Shown here: one piece after another, positions 34,462 to 43,503 of the stretch | How the letters are laid out: every line of letters starts with the position of its first letter | How positions within the stretch are numbered: position 1 is the first letter of the stretch | Assembly (NCBI RefSeq): GCF_009362735.1 | Contig: NZ_WHNP01000037.1 | Location: 1-64,000, forward strand | Source of the DNA: Paraburkholderia franconis | GTDB lineage: Bacteria > Pseudomonadota > Gammaproteobacteria > Burkholderiales > Burkholderiaceae | Direction of reading: 5' to 3' | DNA: 64,000 nucleotides | The notes under the pieces: generated by a model | What the model was told of the DNA's origin: nothing | Seen by the model: only the letters and a program-made list of their open reading frames with translations | Database searches by the model: none | Made by a program: the position numbers and the translations under genes

Positions 34462-37400
34462 TCATCCTGTGCCCGGCGCCAGTGCATCGAGCAATGCTTT
34501 GGCCTCTCGCATATCGGCGGTGTCGAAGCCCTCCGACAAGCCGTCGTACACCTGGGACAACACCCGCCGCGCGTCGTCCGCCTTGCCCTCGTCTTGCCAC
34601 AGACGGGCGAGGCTCGACGCGGCGCGCAACTCGAGCGATCTCGCGCCCAGACGGCGAGACACGTCGAGCGCCTTGCGAAAACAGTGTTTGGCTTCGTCGC
34701 GGCGAGCCGATGCGCGATCGTCGTCATTCTCGCCCCCGAGCAACAGGCTGCCCTTGAGCCGATACAGTTCCGCCTCATACCAATGCTCGTCCGATTTTTC
34801 GACGATCGCCATGGCCTCTTCGAGTGTCCCCATGCCGCTCGCCGTGTCACCCGCGCGCCGGTAGCTGTCGGCGAGGAGCGCCAGAAAATACGAGCGATGG
34901 TCTTCGCCGCCGGCAGCGCGGTCGGCGGCGAGGCCTCGCCGCATCTGGGCGATCCCCTCGTGGATATTTCCCAGCTCGCTCAACACCCAGCCGCAGAAAA
35001 TGGTTCCCCACGCGAGCCAGTAGGGCAGCCCCTGTTCGGTCGACAGCGTGATGACGGCTTCGGCATGCTCGCGGGCCAGCGACGATTCACGCCGAAGCTG
35101 ATGCAACTCGGCCGCGTAGGCGAGGGCGAATGCCAGATTCGGGCCGTGGGCGATCTTATGCGCAAGAGCAAGCACCTCCTGGCAGCGCTTGCGGGCCTGG
35201 TCGGGGTATCCCTGAAGCCATAAGGTCAGCGTGAGGAAGTTCAGCGCCCGGATGCCGGGGTCTACGCCGTGCGCGAACGCATGGGCCTGATGCTGCTCCG
35301 GATCGTAGATCGCAAGCGCCTGTTCATGATGGTTGCGGGCGTCGGCGAGGTTCCCCTGCAGGAACAGGCACGCGCCGAGTGCGCCATGCGCTTCGACGAG
35401 CAGGGCGGGATCCTTTGCACGCCGCGCCACGTCGAGCATCTGCTTGCCCAGTTCGCGCGCCGTCGCGTACTCCCCGTGCGTCATGTAATGGATTCTCAGG
35501 CCCAGTTGCGCCGCGAAGCGCTGCGCCGCGTCGCCCGTCTGCTCGCATAACGCCAGCGCGCGAGTATAGGCCGCAGCGACTTCCGCCGAGCCGTAGCCGC
35601 GCACGGACATCAACGCCGGCCCCAGCGAGAGCCGCAGCGCCAGTTCCCTTTGCCTGCGCTCCGGCGTGTCGGGCAGACGCTCGAGCAACGTCAGCGCCGC
35701 TTCGAGGTGATGCATCGCGTCGAGATGTGATGCATGGCGCAGCGCCAGTTGCGCGGCGCGATGCAGATACTCGACGGCCTTCGGAAGGTTTCCGCTCAAG
35801 CTGTAGTGGTGCGCCAGTTCGCTGCTGTAATCGGCGATGCTGGCGGGAAACAGCGCCTCGATCGCCTGCGCGGTTCGCTCGTGCAGCGCACTGCGCCGCT
35901 CGGTGAGCAGCGAGTGCCCGGCAACTTCCTGCGTGAGAGCGTGCTTGAACGAATAATCCACTTCCGGAAACGCGGGCCGCTCGTAAATGAACTCTGCGGC
36001 CTCCAGATGGGAGAGCAGCTGGCGCAGATCGTCGTCCGCACGGGCGATCTGGTCGCCGCAGATGAGCCGCACCAGGCTGAACGAAAATTCCTTGCCGATC
36101 ACAGCGAGCGTCTGCAGCAGTTCTTTCTCGGCGACGGGCAGCCGATCGATACGGCCCGCGAGGACGCCTTCGACGGTCGTCGGAATGTGCAACGCCGCGG
36201 GGGGACGCTCGATCCGGTAGCGGCCCGGCTCGCCGAGCAGCGATTTTTCCTCCGCGAGCGTCTGGACCACTTCCTCCATGAAGAACGGATTGCCTTCCGT
36301 CTTCTCAAGGATCAGCTGCTTGAGCGGCGCGAGGCCCGGGTCATCGCCGAGCAGCGCCGCAAGCAGTCCCTGTGCCTCGGCGGGGCCAAGCGGTTCGAGC
36401 CGTAGCCGCGTGTATTGATTCTCGTGTTGCCAACCGGGCCGGTACTCGGGCCGATAGTTGACGAGAAGCAGAATCCGCGTTTTCGGCACGCGTTCGATCA
36501 GGTAGGCGAGGAAGGCTTCCGTTTCGCTGTCCAGCCATTGCAGGTCCTCGAACAGCAGCTCGATCGGCTGGTCCTGGCTCTCGCGCGCCAGGAGTTGCGT
36601 GATCGCGTCGAAGGTCCGGTCCCGCCGGATCTTGGGGTCCATCTCCTCCAGCGCCGAACCGGGTTCGCCGATGCCCAGCAGAAAGAGCAGGTAAGGCACG
36701 AGACCCTCGAAGCTGCGTTGGAGTATGAGCGCCTTGCCCATCATTTTTTCGCGACATCGGCGCTCGTCGTCACGCGCGGTGATCTGGAAATAGTTCTTCA
36801 GGAGCTCGATCAGCGGCAAATTGGCAAAAGCCTTGCCGTGCGATACCGAGAACGTTTCGAGCACCAGACAGCCGTGTCGCGAACGCTCCTTGAATTCATG
36901 GAACAGCCGCGACTTCCCGACACCTGCTTCACCGACTACCCCGACGACCTGTCCGCGCCCCTCCCGGGTCATCTCAAGCGCCCTGTTCAAGTGCTCCATT
37001 TCGACGTCGCGGCCGACGAACCGGGCCAATCCCCGATGCGCCGCCAATTGCAGGCGCGTGCGCAGCGCGCCGGGGCCGAGGACTTCATACACCGATAGTG
37101 GCGCGGGAATGCCCTTCAGTTGGGTGGCCCCCAATGACTTGAACTCGAAATAGCCTTCGGCCAGCTTGTGGGTGGACTCGCTGACCAGAATCGACGTGGG
37201 GGCGGCGATTCCCTCCATCCGCGACGCAATGTGGATCGTGTGCCCGACGGGATCGTAATCGGTGTGCAGGTCGTCTGTGCGGATCGAACGCACGACGACT
37301 TCGCCCGTATGGACGCCGACGCGGATCTGCAGCGGAATGCCTTTCTCCAGACGGACCCGGTCGGCGTGGCGGTGCATCGCGGCCTGCATGCGCAGCGCCG

Positions 37401-37920
37401 CGAAGAGTGCGCGCTGCGGATGGTCCTCATGGGCAATCGGCGCGCCGAACAGCGCGAGAATGCCGTCGCCGAGTGACTTCGCCACATAGCCTTCATAGTA
37501 GTGAACGGCTTCCATCATCAGCGCGACGACGGGGTCGATGAGGCGATGGGCCTCCTCCGGGTCCAGGTCGTGGATCAAGGCGGTGGAGCCGGCCATGTCC
37601 GCGAACAGCGCGGTGACGGTCTTGCGCTCGCCGGCGGTTTCGCCCCGCGCATCCATTGCTGCCTGCTCGGCCAGGATGCGTTCGGCGAGGTGGTGCGGCG
37701 TGTAATGGATAGGTGCCGGGAACGGCGACGAAACAGACTGCGGACGCGGAACAGGCGTCGCGGATACATCGGTCAGCGGCGTGCCGCATGCATTGCAGAA
37801 TCTGGCCGAAGGACTCGCCTCATGGCCGCAGCGCGGACACGTGCGCGACAGCACGGCCCCGCACGCTTCGCAGAATTGCGCCCCGGTGAGGTTTTCGAAT
37901 CCGCAGTTTGCGCAGCGCAT
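34462..37920 (-). CDS. Zinc-ribbon/class III cyclase-like/ATPase/TPR signalling protein
   Basis: 1152 residues. Two zinc ribbons (Cys3/6/17/20 and Cys28/31/42/45) are followed by a class III nucleotide cyclase homology domain (about 98-280) and an AAA/STAND ATPase with P-loop GVVGEAGVGKSRL. The ATPase Walker B is LLFEDLQWLD. A long helical TPR region runs from about 690 to the end. The cyclase domain keeps both metal Asp segments (FADMAGST, KSLGDG). At the usual G-D-x-V-N/AAR site it reads VGHTIHIASR, replacing the base-selecting Asp and transition-state Asn with His. It may therefore be a regulatory rather than an active cyclase. Confidence 0.85.
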   Translation of the reverse strand: MRCANCGFENLTGAQFCEACGAVLSRTCPRCGHEASPSARFCNACGTPLTDVSATPVPRPQSVSSPFPAPIHYTPHHLAERILAEQAAMDARGETAGERKTVTALFADMAGSTALIHDLDPEEAHRLIDPVVALMMEAVHYYEGYVAKSLGDGILALFGAPIAHEDHPQRALFAALRMQAAMHRHADRVRLEKGIPLQIRVGVHTGEVVVRSIRTDDLHTDYDPVGHTIHIASRMEGIAAPTSILVSESTHKLAEGYFEFKSLGATQLKGIPAPLSVYEVLGPGALRTRLQLAAHRGLARFVGRDVEMEHLNRALEMTREGRGQVVGVVGEAGVGKSRLFHEFKERSRHGCLVLETFSVSHGKAFANLPLIELLKNYFQITARDDERRCREKMMGKALILQRSFEGLVPYLLFLLGIGEPGSALEEMDPKIRRDRTFDAITQLLARESQDQPIELLFEDLQWLDSETEAFLAYLIERVPKTRILLLVNYRPEYRPGWQHENQYTRLRLEPLGPAEAQGLLAALLGDDPGLAPLKQLILEKTEGNPFFMEEVVQTLAEEKSLLGEPGRYRIERPPAALHIPTTVEGVLAGRIDRLPVAEKELLQTLAVIGKEFSFSLVRLICGDQIARADDDLRQLLSHLEAAEFIYERPAFPEVDYSFKHALTQEVAGHSLLTERRSALHERTAQAIEALFPASIADYSSELAHHYSLSGNLPKAVEYLHRAAQLALRHASHLDAMHHLEAALTLLERLPDTPERRQRELALRLSLGPALMSVRGYGSAEVAAAYTRALALCEQTGDAAQRFAAQLGLRIHYMTHGEYATARELGKQMLDVARRAKDPALLVEAHGALGACLFLQGNLADARNHHEQALAIYDPEQHQAHAFAHGVDPGIRALNFLTLTLWLQGYPDQARKRCQEVLALAHKIAHGPNLAFALAYAAELHQLRRESSLAREHAEAVITLSTEQGLPYWLAWGTIFCGWVLSELGNIHEGIAQMRRGLAADRAAGGEDHRSYFLALLADSYRRAGDTASGMGTLEEAMAIVEKSDEHWYEAELYRLKGSLLLGGENDDDRASARRDEAKHCFRKALDVSRRLGARSLELRAASSLARLWQDEGKADDARRVLSQVYDGLSEGFDTADMREAKALLDALAPGTG

Positions 37921-38193
37921 ACTCCCTTCCCATGCCGAGCGCCATTATTTGAAGCTTATGCTCCTCGCCCGTTTGCGGCAAACCCCGGTTGAACTGCAAA
38001 TCACGGTGGACTGTGCAGTCAGCGTCGGGGCCCATCGTGCCGAATGAACGGCAGGCCGGTGTTTCGATCGAGCGAGGATCGCAGGGAAAGAAGTCACGTT
38101 TTGCGCGCGCGTCGGCAGTCGGTACCCGGGCGCGAAGTGACGAGTGCGGTGCAGTGCGGGGCGCCGGCTGACCTGCGCCCCGCGACCGGCCGA

Positions 38194-38475
38194 TCAATTG
38201 CCGCGATACATCGGGTTGGTGTTATCGGCCATGGAAGGGCCAGCCGACTCGTATCTGACGGGCTCGTCCCCGCCGACACCACTATGGCGTTCATCCATCA
38301 TGCGTGCCTGGGCTTCTTCCACGGCCAACGTTTGAGCGCTTTGACCGCGTTGCGATGCAGGTCCGCCGTCATCGGGGCGATAGAATGGCGCCGGGCCATA
38401 GCCGCTTGCGAAGGCAGGTGCGGCCAACGAGGCGGAGCTTGCAATCAGCAGAGTGGCGATAAATTTCGTGTTCAT
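38194..38475 (-). CDS. Small exported protein, unknown function
   Basis: 93 residues. A clear signal peptide (MNTKFIATLLIASSASLAAP, cleavage after AFA) is followed by a polar, Pro/Gly/Gln-rich mature part without cysteines (SGYGPAPFYRPDD, EEAQARMMDERH). It is the type of short periplasmic protein common in Burkholderia. TATTAATATAGG just upstream on the minus strand is a plausible promoter -10 region. It stands alone. Confidence 0.7.
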   Translation of the reverse strand: MNTKFIATLLIASSASLAAPAFASGYGPAPFYRPDDGGPASQRGQSAQTLAVEEAQARMMDERHSGVGGDEPVRYESAGPSMADNTNPMYRGN

Positions 38476-39405
38476 AGGTAGTCCTATATTAATAATTGAA
38501 TGCCCGAACGTAACCGGATCAGGATCATTGGGGTGCGCTATTCAACGTTGATGGGATGATGTAAAGGCCCGCCGCGCGCAGACAGAGAGGCTTGAACGAA
38601 CAATCGCTGGAATCCAGGCAATATTGCTGACGCCGCGGCGAAAGCACGGAACCGGTCGTTGTCGCGTCCATCGCTGCAAATGCACGGGTTGTGCCAAGCG
38701 GGATTCATGAGGCTCAAGAGCGATCGTAAGTCCGGAAAAACAAAGAGGATTCGGGCTCGACCGCAACCTCTTCCGGCGTAACCGAGGTGTGACGATGTCC
38801 GGCTGCCAGCCAACACTGCCCGGTTCGCTGTCTGGTCTGATCCAACAGAGCTGGTCTGGCCCGCGCGTGGCGACTCGACTCAGTGAGCGATTCGTGGGGA
38901 CGTGATGCGGCAGAACCGGTTTGGAAAAGACTGATACGGCGAGGCCTGGACGCAGAGAAAATTTGGAACACTAAAGTTAGGAGAGCTTTACGCGAAAATT
39001 CTAAAAAGGAAGAATTAATTCAGGCCAAAAAATCGCACCGAAATCAATAAGCCTCTTTTGAATCTGGAATTCATTGAGTTGTAGGGAATGAGCGTACATG
39101 TCCTTGGGAGTCTCTCGCGTTTCCTGGTCACTCGACGCGAAAGGCGCGTCGAGGAAGGCGGTTGTGGCAGATCTTTGTATGACGAAACACGCTCTATCAA
39201 CGATGTGGTTCTAATGCATTATTTTCATGCGGAACCGTCCCGAATTCCGATTTAACATTTGGAGCCCGGCCTGAAGCTACCGAAGTCGCAGGCCGGACGA
39301 TAAAAGACTGGAACAATCTACCGACATATCAAACGGCCTTTGCGTTCATGGGTAATTAATGCTTGCAGGCAACGTTTAATCCAGATAATACGGAGCGAGA
39401 CAAAC
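38476..39405. other. 930-bp gene-poor region
   Basis: No defensible gene on either strand. The part from 38930 to 39080 is AT-rich. A perfect 8-bp stem CCGGCCTG / CAGGCCGG lies at 39266-39296 with a 15-nt loop and is followed by ACGATAAAAG, so a small RNA end or terminator is possible. The frames present are short and composition-driven. Confidence 0.4.
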
Positions 39406-39603
39406 ATGCTGAGCCCTCACGAATTCGCTACTCTCATGCTGGTCAAGGCTGCGCCCGAACAGATCGACCTTAGTCGCGAAGAACTGGATACGCTTCTGGA
39501 ACGTCAACTGGTAGTGCTGGAAAAATTGGCGTCCGAAGTGCAGCGTCCCCGTCTCACACTCCATGGGGTTTCGGTCCTCCAGGCCATTGCCCGAAAACAC
39601 TAA
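39406..39603 (+). CDS. Small hypothetical protein
   Basis: 65 residues (MLSPHEFATLMLVKAAPEQI...). It is predicted almost wholly helical (IDLSREELDTLLERQLVVLEKLA), with a basic C-terminus and no signal peptide or membrane segment. CGGAGCGAGAC upstream is an acceptable ribosome site, and codon use looks native. No family is recognised. The in-frame extension to 39340 has no coding character. Confidence 0.55.
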   Translation: MLSPHEFATLMLVKAAPEQIDLSREELDTLLERQLVVLEKLASEVQRPRLTLHGVSVLQAIARKH

Positions 39604-39865
39604 GCACTCAGCTCGCGCGGATCCGGCAACCTATCCGGGGAATCATCTCGCAAGGCGTTTGGGGCAGGGTATCGCCGTTCGTCGTACGCGTGATGTGTTC
39701 CGAAGATGGGTGACGAGCGAATCAATCTCGCTTGACCGCTGAAAATCACCCGTCATGTGCGTGCCACTTCCGGCGCGCATCATTGGTTTGCGTGCACCAT
39801 CCGCAGTGGGACGCGCGTCTCAGGCGTGCGGTGTCCGCGTGTGGATCGCTACATCCAGGAGCTTC

Positions 39866-40053
39866 ATGATGCTCAGCCAGCAACAGGTAGCCGCAATCCG
39901 GATGGCGACCCTTGATCGCCTTTTCGACTTGAGCAACGCGGCTGCCGAGGGGGCGACAGACTGGCTGCACCTGACATGCAGGTGAGCCGCGCGACTCTTG
40001 CGGATTCGTTCGGCACCACACGGAACCACGGATTACAGGTCGCGAAGCAATAG
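39866..40053 (+). pseudogene. Frameshifted, truncated phasin remnant
   Basis: ATG 39866 opens MMLSQQQVAAIRMATLDRLF then DLSNAAAEGATDWLHL, which matches the N-terminus of PHB granule-binding phasins. The frame then hits a stop at 39983-39985. In the next frame, 39976-40053 reads MQVSRATLADSFGTTRNHG, the expected phasin continuation. A single lost base in the Leu-Asn codon region would explain the break. The remainder of a usual 180-residue phasin is absent. AGGAG precedes the start. Confidence 0.6.
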
Positions 40054-40206
40054 CGGCCGGGAACCGACGACCCATTTGCATGAGCGAGCTCTAATAAGGT
40101 GTACTTCATTGGTTCGTCATCGGCTGGCGGCTGTTCCGCAGCCGCCAGCCGAAGCCATTGGGCCGAACGGCGTGAGTTTGAGTGGAGATGACAATGGAGG
40201 TACGCC

Positions 40207-40338
40207 GTGGCAGCCACGGTGACAGGTTCGATGGTCCTGCTATTCGCAGCCGTCTTCGTGGTTGGACACTGGTATCACGCCGGGATGCTTCAATCGCGCT
40301 GGCATGTCGTTGTACTTGAGTGGCGGCGGCACCTTTAA
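40207..40338 (+). CDS. Possible 43-residue membrane peptide
   Basis: GTG start 6 bp after GGAGG at 40197-40201. The translation MAATVTGSMVLLFAAVFVVG then HWYHAGMLQ... has one hydrophobic segment and a basic tail ending RRHL. It stops 17 bp before the next small gene, suggesting a two-gene transcript. The same DNA also has an ATG frame at about 40193 with no protein-like features. No family is recognised. Confidence 0.45.
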   Translation: MAATVTGSMVLLFAAVFVVGHWYHAGMLQSRWHVVVLEWRRHL

Positions 40339-40355
40339 CCCTACCAGGAGACGTT

Positions 40356-40586
40356 ATGCACTTCTATCACCACGGTGTAGCGATACAACCGGCGGTTGCA
40401 AGAAGCGGCAATACTTTTGTCGCGCGCGTATCCATTCTCGAGGAAGATGGCGAGCTCACCTCACTTGGTGACCTGGGACATTTTGCGAACCGGCAATCAG
40501 CGTTTGCGTTTGCCGTGAGGTGCGGTACTGCATTCGTTGACGAAGAGCCGATGCCGCGGCCTCCCTGTGACATCCGGCACGCTTGA
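40356..40586 (+). CDS. Small hypothetical protein
   Basis: 76 residues (MHFYHHGVAIQPAVARSGNT...) with a compact alpha/beta look: FVARVSILEEDGELTSLGDLG and FANRQSAFAFAVRCGTAFVD. It resembles small Burkholderia-restricted proteins of unknown role. AGGAGACGTT supplies a good ribosome site and fixes ATG 40356. No catalytic motif or membrane segment is visible. Confidence 0.6.
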   Translation: MHFYHHGVAIQPAVARSGNTFVARVSILEEDGELTSLGDLGHFANRQSAFAFAVRCGTAFVDEEPMPRPPCDIRHA

Positions 40587-40607
40587 AGCGTAGCAGCAGG
40601 CTGCCGT

Positions 40608-40937
40608 TTAAATTCTTCTGGCGACGTGGGATATGCGGCTGGCCCCGCGAACCGGCGAGAAATCGCGCAACGGGACGATGTAGCGCAGCATGTCGGGCGC
40701 CTCCCGCAACACGAATTCGAGCCCTGGCACCATCAGCAGCACGCGCGTGGGCACGTCGATATGAGCCAGCACGATGGTCGCGAGCGGATAGGGGCGCGCA
40801 ATGCGCGTCACGAAACGCGCGCCGATACGTTGAACGGCGAGCGCAATGGCCATCGCGATGATCGACACGACGGCGCCGTCAGGCCAGGAGTGCATCGGCG
40901 CATCCACGATGCGCTCGATGTCGTCAAAGGAAATCAT
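40608..40937 (-). pseudogene. Truncated mechanosensitive-channel-like membrane protein
   Basis: 109 residues. MISFDDIERIVDAPMHSWPDGAVVSIIAMAIALAVQRIG begins like Burkholderia MscS-type proteins, with one helix, then IVLAHIDVPTRVLLMVPGLEFVLREAPDMLRYIVPL. After that the frame becomes unrelated and stops, so the pore and beta domains are missing. The likely cause is a deletion or frameshift. It is read as a relic rather than a gene, and the similarity is from recall. Confidence 0.45.
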
Positions 40938-41217
40938 CAATGCAATGTCCTCGCGTCTTCCCTTCGTAGCGGGAGAACGGGAGACAGTTCCCGACAGCGA
41001 TGTCGATCGCCGCGCAACGCGATAGCGTGCGATGCGGGCTGCGTGAAACCGGCGCACAACGCTGTCCGCAAGCCTCGAATAACTCGCCGTTCTTCAGCGT
41101 CATGCCGGTCCGCACAAACTGTGCCGCATCTTGCGACGCAGGCGTCCCCATGCACGCCGTATGTGGCGACAACGATAAAACTATTTGCGGAACGGGAAGC
41201 GTGGCCCGATCTGAATC

Positions 41218-42147
41218 TCAATGCGCGGGTACGTGTGACTCGCGCGGCGGCTCGCGCATTTCGTTCATCAGCCGGATCACTTCGCCGCGCACCCAGCGGT
41301 TCGCCTGATCCTGCTCGCCGCTCCGATGCCAATACATGTGCCATTCGAGCTGCGCAAGCGGAAACGGCAATTCGAGAATGCGCGCGTCGTAGCGCTGCAG
41401 CAGTTGCACGGGCGCGGTGAGTGCGAGATCGGTGCGCAGCGCGATCAGCGGCGCGACCATGTAGTGCTGCACGCGCATCTGCAACTGCCGGCGCTTGCCG
41501 AGCTTGTGCAGCTCGGCGTCGACGAGCCCGCTGCCCTGGCGGCGGCTCGATACCTGGATGTGGCCGAGCGCAAGATAGTCGTCCATCGTCAGCGTGTCGC
41601 CCGCAAACGGATGATCGTGGCGCAGCATGCATGCGTAGCGGTCGCTGCCGAGCGGCGACTGATGGAGTTGCGGATCGTCGATGAGCGGCACGTCGATCGC
41701 GAAATCGATCTTGCCTGCCGCGAGGGCGGCCGCCACTTCGCTACGCGGCGTGAAATAGCTTTCGATGCGCATGCCCGGCGCCTGTTGCTGCAACACTTCG
41801 CCGAGCGCGGGCAGCAGGATCGCTTCCATCAGATCGGGCATGCTCAGGCGAAACGTGCGCTCGGACGCCGCGGGTACGAACACGTCGCCTTCCGTCGCGG
41901 TCGTCTCCAGCAATTGCAGCGCTTCGCGCACGCGGCCGATGATGTTTTCCGACAGCGGCGTGGGCACCATGCCCGACGGCGTGCTGACGAAGAGGGGATC
42001 GTCGAACGCCTTGCGCATGCGCGCGAGCGCGTTGCTGACGGCGGGCTGCGTGATGAACAGCATCTCTGCTGCGCGCGTCAGGTTGCGCTTGTCGTAGATC
42101 GCTTCGAATACGACGAACAGATTCAGATCGAGCTTCGGTGGACGCAT
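41218..42147 (-). CDS. LysR-family transcriptional regulator
   Basis: 309 residues. DLNLFVVFEAIYDKRNLTRAAEML and TQPAVSNALARMRKAFDDPLFV form the HTH. The effector domain starts RTFRLSMPDLMEAILLPAL. It belongs to the NodD/NahR-like group. It is the last gene of a same-strand run behind the acyl-CoA dehydrogenase (74-bp gap) and is the natural regulator candidate for that cluster. Confidence 0.88.
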   Translation of the reverse strand: MRPPKLDLNLFVVFEAIYDKRNLTRAAEMLFITQPAVSNALARMRKAFDDPLFVSTPSGMVPTPLSENIIGRVREALQLLETTATEGDVFVPAASERTFRLSMPDLMEAILLPALGEVLQQQAPGMRIESYFTPRSEVAAALAAGKIDFAIDVPLIDDPQLHQSPLGSDRYACMLRHDHPFAGDTLTMDDYLALGHIQVSSRRQGSGLVDAELHKLGKRRQLQMRVQHYMVAPLIALRTDLALTAPVQLLQRYDARILELPFPLAQLEWHMYWHRSGEQDQANRWVRGEVIRLMNEMREPPRESHVPAH

Positions 42148-42221
42148 CGCACGGTCTCCTTTCGCCCGACATCATAAGCGACGGGTGGACGGCGATGCGC
42201 CCTCTTGCAGCGCTGCAAACG

Positions 42222-43472
42222 TCAATCGCGCGGCGGCACGTTCAGATACGCGGCGCACGCGCCCAACGTCTCCTTGCTCGCCTTGATTTCCATGCGCGCG
42301 ATGGCCTGCAGATGCACTTCGTCGGGACCGTCCGCGTAACGCAGCGCGCGGCCCCAGGTCCAGTGATCGGCGAGCGGCGTATCGGGGCTCACGCCCATCG
42401 CGCCGAACACCTGCATCGCGCGATCGCAGACGGTCGTATGCAGCAGCGGAATCAGCGCCTTGATCATCGAGATTTCCTTGCGCGCCGCCTTCGCGCCCAC
42501 TTCGTCGATGAGCCACGCGGTCTTCAGCACGAGCAGCCGCGCCTGATCGATTTCGATGCGCGACTTCGCGATCCACTCGCCGACCGTGCCGTGCTGATGC
42601 AGGTACTTGCCGAACGTCTTGCGTTCCTGCGCGCGCTCGATCATCAGTTCGAGCGCGAGTTCCGCCGCGCCGATCGAGCGCATGCAGTGATGAATGCGCC
42701 CTGGCCCGAGCCGCGCCTGCGCGAGCGCGAAGCCGCCGCCTTCTTCGCCGAGCAGATTCGATGCGGGGACGCGCACGTTCGTGAACGTGACCTCGCAATG
42801 TCCTTCCGGCGAGATATGGTTCATCACGGGAATGTTGCGCACGACCTCGACGCCCGGTGTGTCGGCGGGCACGAGAATCATGCTTTGCTGCCGATGGCTT
42901 TCCGCATCCGGATCGGTCTTGCCCATCACGATGAAGATCTTGCAGTTCGGATGCGCGGCATTCGTGATGAACCACTTGCGTCCGTTGATCACGTAGTCGT
43001 CGCCGTCGCGGCGAATCGACGTCGTGATGTTCGTCGCGTCCGACGAGGGCACGTCCGGCTCCGTCATTGCGAACGCGGAGCGGATCGTGCCTTCGAGCAG
43101 CGGCACGAGCCACTGCTCGCGTTGCACGGGCGTCGCGAACATGTGCAGCAGTTCCATGTTGCCGGTGTCGGGCGCGTTGCAGTTGAAGACCTCGGGCGCC
43201 CACGAAATGCGCCCCATGATCTCCGCGAGCGGCGCGTATTCGAGGTTCGTCAGGCGCGTGCCGGGCTCGTCGTCCTTCAGGTGCGGCAGGAACAGATTCC
43301 ACAGGCCTTCGGCTTTCGCTCTCGCCTTCAGCTCTTCGATGAACGAGACGGGATAGCGGCCCGCGTGCACTTCATCGAGCCATTGACGCTGGCGTGGCAC
43401 GATGTGCTCGTCCATGAAGGCGCGCACGCGGCGGCGCAAGTCCTCAACCTTGGGGCTGTAGCCGAAATTCAT
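42222..43472 (-). CDS. Acyl-CoA dehydrogenase (ACAD10/11-like)
   Basis: 416 residues, FAD-dependent: FAMTEPDVPSSDATNI, YVINGRKWFITNAAHPNCKIF, LGPGRIHHCMRSIGAAELALE and QVFGAMGVSPDTPLA. The ending ADGPDEVHLQAIA puts Asp where medium-chain enzymes have the catalytic Glu (YEGT). This feature, with an APH-type kinase gene two genes upstream, matches ACAD10/11 and LvaC logic, in which a phosphorylated 4-hydroxyacyl-CoA is processed. The preceding SDR gene is 31 bp away. Confidence 0.87.
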   Translation of the reverse strand: MNFGYSPKVEDLRRRVRAFMDEHIVPRQRQWLDEVHAGRYPVSFIEELKARAKAEGLWNLFLPHLKDDEPGTRLTNLEYAPLAEIMGRISWAPEVFNCNAPDTGNMELLHMFATPVQREQWLVPLLEGTIRSAFAMTEPDVPSSDATNITTSIRRDGDDYVINGRKWFITNAAHPNCKIFIVMGKTDPDAESHRQQSMILVPADTPGVEVVRNIPVMNHISPEGHCEVTFTNVRVPASNLLGEEGGGFALAQARLGPGRIHHCMRSIGAAELALELMIERAQERKTFGKYLHQHGTVGEWIAKSRIEIDQARLLVLKTAWLIDEVGAKAARKEISMIKALIPLLHTTVCDRAMQVFGAMGVSPDTPLADHWTWGRALRYADGPDEVHLQAIARMEIKASKETLGACAAYLNVPPRD

Positions 43473-43503
43473 GATGTGTGTCCTTTGCGTTTCTTTGTGT
43501 GGG

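Noticed and set aside
33088..35223. 711-codon plus-strand open frame
   Set aside because: It is antisense to the patatin and cyclase-like genes, both with clear motifs, and includes the 11-bp tandem repeat. Its openness comes from high GC.
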